Positions 21,591 through 33,168 of a stretch of DNA of 64,000 nt are shown here, piece by piece. The notes under the pieces are model-generated. The model was not told the origin of the DNA and ran no database searches. It saw only the letters and a program-made list of their open reading frames with translations. A program made the position numbers and the translations under genes. The stretch is taken from NCBI GenBank assembly GCA_005406025.1, contig BGZK01001263.1, positions 1-64,000 of the forward strand, given 5' to 3'. Position 1 is the first letter of the stretch; each line of letters starts with the position of its first letter. The DNA comes from Eumeta japonica. Taxonomy: Eukaryota > Arthropoda > Insecta > Lepidoptera > Psychidae.

Positions 21591-21846
21591 GACCTAAAAC
21601 TTTAAAATGTGACGTCACAGTATTGATAAGGATAGGATATAATATTTATGTAATGTTTAAATCACATCTATGACGTCATATAAAAGTCAAATTTTAGGTC
21701 AGTCCTATGTCATAATGATGTCATACTATATGACATCATCTCAAAGTCATCAAAAAAGTAATTTTTATATCATATTTATGTAAAAGTTTTATGATCTCTA
21801 TATGACCTATCTATGACGTAATATGGAGGTCATGTGTTCACTGGGT
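21591..21846. repeat. Cluster of TGACGTCA-type dyads, possible element end
   Basis: TGACGTCA occurs at 21611-21618 and again inside ATGACGTCAT (21671-21680). ATGATGTCATACTATATGACATCAT (about 21716-21740) is a near-perfect 25-bp dyad, quoted here only for its half-site ATGATGTCAT. TATGACGTAATATG follows at about 21811. GACCTAAAA at 21591 is inverted as TTTTAGGTC near 21694. The block ends GTTCACTGGG followed by TTAT, which looks like an element terminus. It could be a non-autonomous transposon or a cluster of CRE-like sites. Confidence 0.5.
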
Positions 21847-21849
21847 TAT

Positions 21850-23364
21850 TTTCAAGGCCTTCAAGTAAATTTAAAACTATTGCGTAGTTTTCCCAGCCAG
21901 TGCTTTTGCCATACTGTTAGGATTAGGGGTAGTGCCAGAAGTAACGGGAGGGTTAAACATCGGTTACTCGTCACAGTCGTCGTAGACATTGTCGACAACA
22001 TTTTCATTGTCAATTTCATTAACACCCTCTTTGTCATCATTATTGTCGTTAACTCTTTTTTTGCCTTTTGCCTCCTTTTTGTCGTCGCCTTCAGTATAAG
22101 TGACGAATTTGTAGAAGTACCCTGTCCGGGATTCACATAATTCAAATAATTCGATTTCCCCGCGAGCGCCTTTGTTTTCATCTACTGTCCAAAGCTAAGA
22201 TGACCTTTGAACAGGGTAAGGGACTCTTCTATACTTATCTATCTATCTAATACACATAATACCTGGAATTTTCGATTCAAATGAGAAATATTAGGATGCA
22301 ATTTATACAATCTATAGGATAAGGAACCTACACTTTTCGTTTGAGTATCGGTAGGCAGTTGCTTTCTGTCAACAAGCGGTTGTTTACTGCCAACAAGAAG
22401 CTGCTTGCTTTTAACCTGCGCTGGTAGCAAAGGTTGTTTTTCATTGTTAGAAAAGTGTAGGCATTTAGAGAGAAGGATATACCTGTCATAGGACATAAGT
22501 TTACGGAAACTGACCAATAACGGACATATGCCCATATAAATAAATATTGCAAACAAACGGTAAAACTCATCTACAGTGATATTTTTCCATCCATACATGC
22601 GTGATGTCGTTGTAAATATGCCTGCAGTTTTTTCCTTATCAATTACTTGATGAGAGTAACGATTAGTTTCATCGACAATTACCTTCATGATCTCCTCATC
22701 AAATATATCAATGAAGGCATCATAAGGGGAAACATAATATTTTACCCCACCAACGGGGTTGAGAAGAAACTCTCTAACCGCATACAATGTGGTAAAGTTT
22801 CGTCGCCATTTGAAATTAACGTCACCATTCAAGAATTTCTATTGCTCTGCAAGCATTACGGTTTCCATGAGCCTAATTGACGTAACTACGTCTGACGGTA
22901 AATCCCGCTGAACCTCTGTCTGAGCGGAAGTGATGTGATATTCGGCATAACCTTCGTCTAAATATTCCCAATCACGAAAGTTATTGGGAATATTCAATTA
23001 TGATATCAGGATCAAATCAGATCAAATAATGAATATCAGGATCAAAAAGCACTTCTGTTGGTAATGAGACACGGAAAGTTCTAGAAGAACTCGGAATGTT
23101 TACACGAACCAGTAGAAACATCGACATCAGCGAAACCATGACCACTATATGAATACTTGTCAGTTGATTCGCCGGAACCGTAACTAGTGCAGCTAGATTA
23201 TGTAATACCTGTGAGGTGGTTTCATACTGGGTATCTTCTGTTGGGACTATTCCGATAACATATGCAATATCTGAAGTTTCTCTGAGTTTCCCGAATTCGT
23301 AGACCTCCAGCTCTATCAGCAACTCCCCCGTGCTCGACGCGTGTTTTTCCACATCCGTCGACAC
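21850..23364 (-). pseudogene. piggyBac-like transposase relic
   Basis: The best part is a 197-codon minus-strand frame (22832-22239) with DAFIDIFDEEIMKVIVDETNRYS, WKNITVDEFYRLFAIFIYMG and MSYDRYILLSKCLHFSNNE, the order of the DDE_Tnp_1_7 (piggyBac) domain. KLHPNISHLNRKFQ continues it. The first catalytic Asp region (DESLTLFKG in relatives) reads EESLTLFKGHLSF, with Glu at 22227-22229 in place of Asp, in a shifted frame. LFELCESRTGYFYKFV (frame-shifted) and an acidic Asp/Asn-rich stretch follow, with stops by about 21950. A 115-codon frame at 23364-23017 may be its N-terminal region, though I cannot match it. Catalysis is impossible in this copy. Confidence 0.8.
22350..22432 (-). repeat. 21-bp coding repeat inside the piggyBac relic
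   Basis: Three 21-base units encode the heptads KSKQLLV, GSKQPLV and DRKQLPT between the LHFSNNE and KLHPN blocks. Each unit holds a version of CTTGTTGGCAGTAAACAACC on the minus strand. This is an expansion in a variable loop of the transposase. Confidence 0.7.
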
Positions 23365-23390
23365 CGCCCGCTCGGTATCGACCTGCGCCT

Positions 23391-23432
23391 ATTAGGCTGA
23401 TTTCAAAAAATTTTTTTTTGAATCAACCTAAT
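23391..23432. repeat. 42-bp imperfect palindrome
   Basis: ATTAGGCTGATTTCAAAAAA is followed by T10GA and the inverted ATCAACCTAAT. The tips ATTAGG/CCTAAT and GATT/AATC pair, with an A/T-rich centre. It lies just beyond the 5' side of the piggyBac relic and may mark an element end. Confidence 0.7.
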
Positions 23433-25989
23433 GTATATGTAAATACAGTTGCGTAAAAATTGAAATTTTAATTCATTATTTATCTTTTACAAATATATTT
23501 ACGCGTATTCGCACATCCATTAACACGACGGTATCTCTGATGTCAGTTTTTCAAAATGTCGTTGTTCAGCCAAAGAAGAAGAAACAGGCCTCCTTAGACA
23601 TAATTCTGTAATGTAAACATGGTTAAAAATGAAAACAAAGCATTCAAGGAACAATAACAAACACCAGTTTTTGTTTGTACTTGAATGGTCTGGGGCGTTT
23701 GAATAGTGGTGGTGACGGCGCTGACGTTGATAACCACGGATGACGCGAAGTAGCTAGTGACAGTGATCGCGATGGAACTGGAGATCGTGGTGTTTGGTCA
23801 AAAACGTTCAGCGCCAACTCCACGATATGTTGTGTACGAAGAGACAGTGAACTTTCGAATCATCTACGTTTTGGAATAGTAGCCCTAAATTTATAAAAAA
23901 ATGTGATGCATTTTTGATATACAACATTTATAATATGATTGAATTTGATAAAGAAAAATCGTTCGTAAATAATTTCCGATCATAAAATGTCTTATATTTT
24001 CAAAATTCATAAAACGTAGTTAACATCTATATTAGGAATAAGAAAAAAATTTCAATGTGAAAGAATTTGAAAAAAGTACAATATAAACATTTTCCCTCTC
24101 TGTCGTATTTCTATAGTTTATAATAATATCCAAGTGATTCCAAAATTTAACAATTCAAATTATTCAATAATTGAAATAAAATAATTCTCTCCGTCTTCCC
24201 CCTCGTCCCGATGATAACCGATGCCAGTTAACGGCTTTTTTGTACACACACATTCGTAATAAATACACCAAAAAAAAGCTAACAGTCTAATCTAACATAA
24301 CAAATTATTGAAAAGAAGTGACACATAAAAATAATATGTAAAACCTATACCTAACATTAACAATGGCCGTTATTTCATATAATAAAGAACTAAAGACGAA
24401 AGTTTCGACTTATTTTATACGTAAGACTATGCATTTATATCATGGTCCAAACGTTCTTACATACTTCGATACATATATCGAAAAGAAATACTTACGGTTT
24501 CCTCGGTTCATCCATGGTTTATAATAAAAAAACGAAACACAGCGTAGCGCTATAAAAGCGATATATCACAGACTAAACGTCCGGCGCTATGATGCTGAAT
24601 TTAAAAATTAATTGTAAATTTTCTGACAAAGTGATGAGTAATATAAATATTGCTTTGCTGCCTTATTTCTTGGGAAATACGATTAAAATTGTTATAAAAT
24701 TTTTAGTATATATATAATTGAAATGAATTTTTTTTGTGCTTCGAGATCGTGCTTAGGACAAATTGCGCACTCGATGGATACGCGACGTGGAGCCTATAGG
24801 CCTCTCGCACGTTAGACTTTTTAAACCGCAGAAATTGATAAGGTCGTCAGATTTCATATAATTTCATTTATATTCAAAAAGAAAAATGTAACAATGTGAG
24901 GTCACATTTTTCTTTTTCAATATGAGGTTTTAAAATGTGTGGTCGTAGTTTTAACATTTGCTGGTTAATATTATGATTAAAATCGAATTTCACGAATAAA
25001 TCGTAATATATTATAATTATTCTACCCCCCGTACGTTTCTGGCTACGAACTTGACTTAGTCGTATAATTAATATCACTTGCCAACTTAAAATTAGATATA
25101 ATAATTTAAGCTTCCAAAGGTAAATTAATTTCACATTCGAAATATATGCAGTCAACAGAATGAAACGTGTAATAGATCAATTAACTGATTTTACGTCAAC
25201 AGAAGCGCATTTAAACACGTAATTTTAGTATGATTAACAATATTTATTACACTTAATTGAAAATAAACTTAATGTTCAGTCGGGGGATCTCCGTCAGGAA
25301 CGATTTTTTATTAATATGAATGCTACAAAATAGGAAATAAGACATAGTTTCATTTAATACTTTAAAAAAAATATTTATTTACTAAAAATGAATTATAAAA
25401 TAGTGAATTATAAACTGTATAAAAAAAATAGTTGATAATGAATTTCAAGAGAAAAAAAAGGGGAGAGAAAGAAAGTCGCATGGATGAGGCGTAATTCTTT
25501 TTCATTTCCTTAAATTTTCTACCAGTCAACTTCTGCCGTAAGCCGCGTTAAGGAGTGTCTTTCCAAAAAAGAGAAATTAATAATATAATTTCCGACTACA
25601 AACCTTTCATTACATTGTTTTGTTAACTCCATATGATTACTTGTTATAATTTACAAAAATAGAGGATTTTATCACAATTTTAAACGTTGAATTACTATTT
25701 CATATTAAAGATCTATACTGATAGTGTTCGCGACGTAAACGTTCCTGCACACCCCGATGTGCACACGGTGTGAACATATTCACGAACATATTTTCAGTCA
25801 TATAGTTAGTATAGACAAATTTCGAACTTGTAAGTCGTAAGTATATAGAAAACATCGCTTTTCGATGAAAATTATAGTGAAATGTACATAATAAGATTTT
25901 GTACATATAGATTTACTTATAAATAAAAATATGAGCTAATATTAGTTTTACTTCTGAAATGCATCTAACACGTGTGCAGTTTAGTACCA
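23433..25989. other. No recognised gene
   Basis: AT-rich. 23680-23850 is slightly GC-richer (GGTGGTGACGGCGCTGACG-type sequence) without an ORF of note. Minus-strand frames at 24874-25155 and 25700-25906 resemble nothing I know. Confidence 0.5.
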
Positions 25990-27460
25990 CGGTAATACTT
26001 CAGAGGGCCGATCATGCAACATAGATATCGGCGGCCCTCAGGCGACTGTAGGGCCGCCGACCGCTGACGGTAGTCGTTCAGCGGGGCCAGATAACGGCGC
26101 CCGTCACAATACGGTTCGGAATCGATGCCCGAAAATAGCATAGCTGTCCCAACGGTACGGCTTCCGATCGAGGACAGATTTTGAGATCTGGGCTACTTCG
26201 ACAGTTTAGTTGACTCCCCGGCAGCGGCCCGCAGCGCACGCCTCGGCGTGGCGCAGCGGGATCGGACGCCAACTCACCACGACTACCACATCTCCCGCGA
26301 GTGCGATAAACCTCCAGCAACTATGCCGTCGAGGTCGCGCCCGACGCCCACGGGAACCAACGCAGGCCGTCCTGCGTGCGTGTGTGCTGCCGAACACGCG
26401 CGCCGTGCGCCGCGCTACGCGCCGCGCCCCGGACCGGCCTGCTATTTTGTGACTACCCTCAATTTATTGAGATCCCGGATTTACACCACTGCACCAAAGC
26501 TGATGTCGCCGCATTCTAAATCATTAAAATGCAGGCGGCTCGGCACCGCGGCCATCCCGGACGTGCAGAGCGCGCTGGTACGGCCGCCCCCGGCGCTTAC
26601 TGGACGCTGAAGTGTCCGACGCGCCGCGCGCCTACCATGCTGCAGACGGCGGGGCGCCTACTCAGACATCATGGGAATAATTACTCTAATTGTGAACCGA
26701 TGCTTCGGGGGGGGCCCCTCGCCGATCGGAAACACTACCCGGACGAGGGCCAGAACGAGAAGAAGAGGACAGCGGCTCACTGACGCGTGCTGCCTCGACG
26801 TGGTCGGCGTTCATCGGCGTCCGGCGGGCGGCGGTCGTCTGCTTGCGTCGATCGAGTTCTGCCCCCCCCCCCTCGTCAACCGCCGCTTCGAAACCCGGTG
26901 CCCCCCCCCCACCCGACGCTGAGCGCATGCGCGGTGACGCGCGCGCCCGCGGGTGGTCCGGCGTAGGCACCGGATTGACATCGCGACTCAGGATGAGACA
27001 GAACGAGGAGGTTGAAGGACGCGGCTCGCTGACACGTACTGCCCTGGCTGCTGCCATACGACGCGTGGATAGCCTGATCAGCGGTCGGCAGGCGCGCTCG
27101 GTTAGATCTACGCCTACGCCGGTCACCGATGCGTGCGGCCTTGATCCGGTCGGCATCCACCAGCGTCCGACCACCGGCGGTCGGCTGCGTGTCCAGCTTG
27201 AGCTGTGCCTCCCTCCCTCCCCTCGTCGAGCACCAAACATTTAAGCCGGATGCCCCCCTCCACCTGCCGGCTGCGCATGCGCAATGACCGCGCGCGCCCG
27301 TGAGTGGGTCGGCGACTGGGCTCCGGCACGATGCCAACCAATGGATCCATCAGATACGGACCATTACCACTTGAGCCGTCGGGGTCGTGTCCCCGACGAG
27401 AAGACGCCCGGGCATGAGGCAAAATATAAGTCCTCCGTCCCGTACACACACCCATGAATA
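25990..27460. other. 1.5-kb GC- and CpG-rich block
   Basis: The longest GC-rich interval in the window, with runs of G (26707-26714) and C (around 26862-26875 and 26901-26910) and long overlapping frames on both strands (up to 184 codons, 27240-26686 minus). The frames are rich in Arg, Gly, Ala and Pro, as GC content alone would give, and none resembles a known protein. The right half contains a degenerate tandem duplication. It could be a CpG-rich promoter or 5' exon, or the 5' region of a GC-rich non-LTR retrotransposon. Confidence 0.5.
26734..27330. repeat. Degenerate tandem repeat, about 350-bp period
   Basis: TCACTGACGCGTGCTGCCTCGA (first 20 bases at 26777) aligns with TCACCGATGCGTGCGGCCTT at 27123. 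GCGCATGC at 26923 aligns with 27273, and both are followed by GCGCGCGCCCG and then a GGCxCCGG block. A partial third unit is seen in the matching GGxCAGAACGAG-GxxGCGGCTCxCTGAC blocks near 26750 and 26998. Spacing is 346-350 bases between the two main units. Minus-strand translations of both units share RAR...RMRS and VDEG/LDEG patterns. Confidence 0.7.
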
Positions 27461-28395
27461 AAAAGGGTGAGGAAGAACCACGAACGAACGGCTACTTCGA
27501 CTCAATTGGTTTATATTTGATCCATCTAATTGGTCGCTCTCTGAAAGACGAATCCGGAAATTTCAGAAAATAGTATAAGAATGCAGCTGCATGGAGCATT
27601 CAGCCTGAGCTACCCCAGTGCTGCACTTAGTTTACAGTCTACTGTAGTATATAGCATACGCGTTAGCATATCGGAAGTGAAGCTCTGCACCTCTGTTCTT
27701 CTGACACCTTGTGTTCAAAGGTATTACTTCGACGACCTAAGTTGGCGAGGCGCCGCTCCTCAGAACAATCAACCGATCAGCAAAACCAAAAAAGGGCCGT
27801 TAAGCGCTCCATACGCGTGCGCCCGGTCCGTCATAGATAGGTTACACAAACTACACGGATAGTTTACAAAAATTTTAATTCCAACGGAAAATGCAAAATA
27901 GTCGTAAAGGGGAAATGTGTACAAAATGCGGTGCTGAATTTCGCCGAAAACCGCTGCAATGACTTAATGTACGCAAACCTCTCCACGAAAATCCGACTCG
28001 CACTTAACCAATTTCTTTTCAGTAATAGCTTACATAACGATCTTGGTGAACTATCTTTCGCTATACCGGCTCACATCGATAAGAAACTGTTCACAAACTA
28101 TATCCGTACAACTACAGTATGGTTTTACGATGTACGACATCTAATTGCATCGAAATGCAGTAAGCGCAGCGGCAGGCAGAGATTGCGCGGCGCGGGCCGC
28201 GGACGCGAACTCGTATCCGCAGGAAATTAAATGCAGTGCATCAATGCGATCCCACGGAATGCCAGAGTGCTAATATAAATACACGGGTGCATCGCCCTGC
28301 CTTGCCACTGCCTATCGTATGCATGTACGCATTTGGAATGTATTCATACCGACATTATAAATTCGAATGTATCTGTTATATTTTCACACTTAAAA
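27461..28395. other. No recognised gene; 99-codon frame
   Basis: A plus-strand frame at 27931-28230 is moderately GC-rich toward its end (SKRSGRQRLRGAGRGRELVS), resembles no family I know, and could be chance. The rest shows no element. Confidence 0.45.
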
Positions 28396-28485
28396 CTCTG
28401 TACTGATTTTGATGAAATTCGGCACGTACATAATTCGCGACCAGGGAACGCGCAAATAGGCTACTTTTTCTTTAGTTTTTTACAG
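28396..28485 (+). repeat. Lepidopteran repeat fragment ('gattttgatgaaattcgg')
   Basis: CTGATTTTGATGAAATTCGG, then GTACATAATT, then AGGCTACTTTTTCTTTAG follow the order of a very common arthropod repeat remembered as 'gattttgatgaaattt(g/c)g ... acataggctacttttt'. A related, more diverged fragment lies at 48395-48490. Confidence 0.65.
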
Positions 28486-29929
28486 ATTTTTTTATATTTT
28501 TAAATTTTTACGTATGGCGATTCCTCATAGTTCTCAATCATTGTTAATAAAATAACTCAAGAACTACTTGAGATACGACTTAGACACTTAAAGTCTTTTT
28601 TGTTCCTCTTTTAATAATAAACAAATAAGTTTTAAGAAAAAAAGCTGTAAAAAATAAAAAAAAAAATTATATGTAACTTCAAATAATAAAAATATTAATA
28701 AATATGAATATTAAAAAAAAATTTTTTTTCATTACTTTAATTGAATCTTCCATTTTTTAATGTCTTTGATTATTAATAACAAAGTGGAAAATCAAAATTT
28801 TCTAATTTTTCCAACGGGGATCTTTTATGAAACCTTTCAAAAATAGCTCCAAGTAGTGAAAAAAATTTGTGATTTTTAGTTTAACAATTATCATGGTGTT
28901 TATGTAAATTTACAACTTGTAAAAATTAGTTAATTAAGTAATGTATATCGAATACAATAATTATGGTAAAAACTTTTTATCCATGGATTTTTGTTAATTC
29001 AAGTGTCTAGAAGGTATGTGAATTTTTTTATCTTAATAATCATAATTAATAGGTTAAAATTTTTTTTTTTTTGTCTAAGGTTCGTACGGGTCAGTGCGTG
29101 CGGGACGCGCGACACCCGCTTTTAGCGCTATTTTCGCTTCTAAATTAAAATTATAAATATTGTTGATAGAGTTCCTGGAGGTAAAACTTATTTTAGGAAA
29201 TTTCCTCTTTTTTAAGCATCTTTTTTTAATTTTGAATATCTTTGATAGTATCTGAGATATTTGCAAAAAACTAAACCCCTCTTTTTTTTTTATTAATTTG
29301 TTTATAACTTTTGCAATTTTTTCGAGCCCCTCTTGAAATTTTTCAAAAAGTTTCTAGAGGTCATTCCGAATCGAATGAGCCTTGGATCATAATTTTCGGT
29401 GCCCTCGGACAGAAATTCACGAAAATGGATCTTGTGAACCAGACTAAATACCGATAGTATTACACTTGTCTCGGGTTCCTCACACGCAGCAGCATAATAG
29501 GGTGCGATCCTGCAAAATCTACAAAAGGACTTCGCACCACTTAGCTTTCAGTTTCAATGCATCATCGTCCAGACGGACAAGACAGTTGGCAGGCACTAGA
29601 CAAAAACAGACTGCACACTCCACTGGTCTGGAACTGGCAACATTCTTCTGAGGAACGACTCACCTCGGAGCGGAATACACGGTCGTCAGCGGGCGGGTTT
29701 GAAGTCACCCTGCCCTCAAAATTCGAATTACGAGCATTATAGGGATCGGAACCGGCTGGAAGGTGCCACTGGAGATCTCGGGGGCTCCATGCGTTCTCCT
29801 TCACGATCTCCATCTTAGTTACCGCCACGGCACCAGGTTATGGTGCGGGCACCACCTCCAAAGAGGGAGATGAAGGCTGTGCTGCTGTTTTTAGCAGTAA
29901 TAGTGGTGCGTAATTTAGCACATCATTTT
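28486..29929. other. No recognised gene; unexplained GC-richer stretch
   Basis: 28486-29060 is AT-rich. 29060-29440 contains long T runs and a GTGCGTGCGGGACGCGCGAC patch. 29460-29890 is GC-richer with an 88-codon minus-strand frame (29828-29562), unrecognised. It lies just upstream of the BEL relic and might be part of that element. Confidence 0.4.
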
Positions 29930-30736
29930 ATTGCCGATTTGAATTTCAATAAGTTCAGGGGGTTCATAGGATGGCTGTTGCGGTATTTTGAAAATTTACT
30001 GGTTAAAAAGTTATGAAGACCGTCGTTCAGTGGATAGGCGTACCAACGCTCTACATTTTTCAATAAAGCGGATTAATTCAACACATTTTTTGGAAGAGCG
30101 GAGATTGCTACAAAAAGGTAGACCGATTAAAGTGGTTTAATTTGTTTTTAAACGAAATGGATCTAATTCTAGTAGACGGAAGGTTACAGAACGTAGACTT
30201 ACTTTACGAGGAAAGGCATCCGTTATTATTACCTAAGCACAATCCATTATCAGGTTTGATAATAAGATATCATTATTTGAAAAATTCACAAGCGTTTGCT
30301 ATTGCGCTATTAACAATACTACAGCGAGGTTTTTGGATTATAGCTGTGCGATACATGTTGCCAACTATCCCATTTCATTGCATTCGATGGTGACGATTAA
30401 AACCTAGAAGCCTCTCAACCGATGATGGAAGATTTACTTAAAGATCGGGTGTCCTGCGGTTCACCCATTTGTTGGCGTGGGTTCAGATTTTAGGCGTGCA
30501 TTTTATATTAAGTCTCACAACTTGCGTACTCCAAAAATATTAAACGCCTACTCATGTACTTTCATTTGCCTTGCAACTAGAGCAGTACATTTAGAGGTTG
30601 TGTCAGACCTCTCCACACCAGCCTTTCTGGAAGTATTAAAGCGATTTGTTTTGCGGCGTGGGTTACCTATCTTACTTCGTTCCTATTGCAGAACTAATTA
30701 CGTAGGTGCAGACAATCACTTGCGGGATCTACATAC
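29930..30736 (+). pseudogene. BEL/Pao integrase relic, left part
   Basis: This is the zinc-binding and catalytic part of a BEL/Pao retrotransposon integrase. LLQKGRPIK (frame-shifted) leads to VDGRLQNVDLLYEERHPLLL and NPLSGLIIRYHYLKNS (30142-30300), which match the conserved GGRL-x-x-A...Y-x-x-KHP...L pattern. After a break at about 30392 the core continues: GSDF with the first catalytic Asp at 30486-30488, then AYSCTFICLATRAVHLEVVS and ALKRF-like sequence. The second catalytic site, SDNGTN(F/Y)VGA in relatives, reads SYCRTNYVGA, so that Asp is lost. The relic stops at 30736, where a hAT element is inserted, and resumes at 33890. Confidence 0.88.
30729..30736. repeat. Target-site duplication of hAT, left copy
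   Basis: CTACATAC lies immediately before the hAT terminus CAGTGGCG and is repeated exactly at 33882-33889. Eight bases is the normal hAT duplication length. Confidence 0.92.
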
Positions 30737-31073
30737 CAGTGGCGAGGGGTGAAAAAAATATAAAGGGAAGCCGAACCTTAAAAAATTGTCAACATTAAAC
30801 ATTATTAATAAAAATATAACTATTACTTACCGAGCTCTGTAACGCCCTCTGGTATAACGCGGAGATATTTCATTCGCCACTTTTGGCATACTTGAAGTCA
30901 ACGATAGAATACAAACGGAGACTTCGAGCATGCATAAAAGCAGCTTTGAAAAAAGCTAATGAAGTAGTTTCCTTTAGTCGAATTTATAGCAGCGCAGTGG
31001 ATAAATGAATTAAATGAGATAAAAAGCTATTTAAATTCTAGTGGTAATCTACGATTTTTCTTGAGAAAATGAG

Positions 31074-33168
31074 CTAATACCAAGTCATAAAATTTGGCTT
31101 ACTTTTGATTTGCAACAGTAAATGTTTTTCTATAGATAACAACGCGAGATCTGAAAGCCTTTGTTCTGTCTGGCTATTCCTGAGGTACGTATGAATGCGT
31201 TTGAGAGCTGAAAAGATCGTTCCGCGGCCGCAATTGTTATCGGAAGGGTTAAACAGATATTACTTAAGCTTAAAATTTGAGGAAATGTATCTTTTAAGAT
31301 ATCTTTTGTAAATGCAAAAATAACTCGTACATATCTAATCCTTTAAGCGAGGGAGACGAATATAATACTTTTAACTCATTTTTAATGCATTTATGTCAAA
31401 ATTCGAGGAAATAATAAATTTAAATTATTTAGTTTATCCTCAGGAAATGTACGTTCGAATAAATCATATTTCGACTTACTTAGTAAATCTAAAAACGACA
31501 AATTGCTTAGTGAACTATATCTGGTTTGAATTTGATTTTTAACATTATCTACAATTTCGATGAAAATACGTTTATACTCGCGTTTTAAGTCTGATTCTGA
31601 GCTAAATAGACGTCGGCGTCTTCGTGGAGGCTCACTTATATCAGTGACACTGTCGTAAATTTCGTCAAACTTATTAATGAAATTACTCTCAAACCAATTT
31701 AATAGCGATTGAACTTCGCGAATAACGACGTCTATATCACTCTGTTTATTTTGTAGTAAAGCGAAAGTAATATCTGTTCTTGCAAATAATTCAGCTAAAG
31801 TATGCAAAAAGCAAAATTCCCTATCTTCTAATTTCATTAACAAACTTTCTGATATGGCAATTGATTCAGAATCCCAATCCATCGGATTTTCTATAATTAT
31901 ATTAAATGTTTGTATTATGTCGGATCTACAGTTACAAATGACATTAATAATACGAGAATGATACTGCCATCGAGTTTCTGCGACACCAGGCAAACGACGA
32001 TCTGACGTTAATTTTAAAAGACCCGAACGTTTAGTAGATTTATTAAAAATTTTATTATGCAATTGATGTGGCCGAAAAATTGTTTTAACTCTGGAATATT
32101 TTCTAAAGATCGAGATAACACTAAGTTAAGTACGTGAGCATAGCAAGGAATAAAGACAGCCATTGGACATTGTAATTTAATTTTGTTTGTACGCCGCCCT
32201 GAGCACCCGACATCACAGCGGCCCCATCATACGACTGACCGACTAATTTTTCTTTACAATTAAACTGATCTATGACCTCTAATATACTTTGCGATAACTG
32301 ATCTGCTCCACGTTCTAAAGTAACATCGAAAAACCTACAAATCTCTTTCGATCCCCGTCTTAGTCAAATAGCGGAATATGACAGACATTTGCTCTCGATG
32401 GCTAATATCAGGTGTTTCGTCGGCTATAACCGACACGAATTTCGCAAAGTTAATTTCTGATTTAATTTCATCTCTAATGACCTGAGCTATGGACTTTATT
32501 AAATCGTTCTGAATATCGCTCGAGAGACCAGAGAACACAGAGTTCTGAGTTGAGGAACATTGCTCTAAATGCATATCTAATACTGAATCATATGTTTTTA
32601 AAAACAACAAAGTTTCTATGTAATTACCGCGATTATCTGATGTTAATTTTTCTTCATGGCCGCGAAACGATAGCTCTTGCCTTCCTAATAAAATGATGGT
32701 GTATATAAATCGCTTCATTAAATTACGGTTTCGTTCTACTTTTTTATTATATGCCTCGAAAGAGTTCCCTAAAGAAATTTAAAAAAATTTTAAATGACTA
32801 CGAATATGTTTTTCAGTTTGTAAGTGATTTTTCGAGGAATTAGTAAAATTATTTATATCTACAAATCCTGTACTACTTCAAACGCTACTTGATTATGAAA
32901 ATAATAAACAAGGAAAACAATGCATTCTATTATGCTTACAACTGCTAGTCAACCAAGTAAATTTTTCGTAAAGTGAAATGTGGAAATGCTTACAAAAACC
33001 ATCTTTACGTTTATAATCTATTTTCATATTAGGTTTAGCACGATCTAACTCGATAATTTTCTGTTTTTGCTGCAACGTTAATTTTGAAAAGGAGTTTTCG
33101 CTTTGTAATAGAAAATCCGTAGTGCAGCATTCAATTGCTAAGAGTGCCATTATAAAATAGAAAAACAC
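31074..33168 (-). pseudogene. hAT transposase pseudogene (TTF/ZMYM zinc finger, DUF4371, dimerisation)
   Basis: Domain order on the minus strand: a TTF/ZMYM-type zinc-finger block with SLYEKFTWLTSSCKHNRMHC and FPCLLFS (33168-32893); then DUF4371 with FAKFVSVIADETPDISHREQ (32718-32335), where the Asp of IADE is the expected first catalytic residue; then a shifted block reading GQSYDGAAVMSG and FIPCYAHVLNLV (about 32310-32100); then a 223-codon frame (32062-31391) with LPGVAETRWQYHSR; then the C-terminal dimerisation motif LPITIAAAERSF (about 31240) with a one-base loss after it and SQTEQRLS further on. A stop follows the ERDL residues at about 32335. At least four frame breaks show this copy is dead. 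Relatives are often annotated 'zinc finger MYM-type protein 1-like' or '52 kDa repressor-like'. Confidence 0.88.

Noticed and set aside
26686..27240. 184-codon minus-strand ORF
   Set aside because: In a very GC-rich tandem block such frames arise from composition; residues are Arg/Gly/Ala/Pro-rich and no homologue is known to me. Kept only as a repeat observation.
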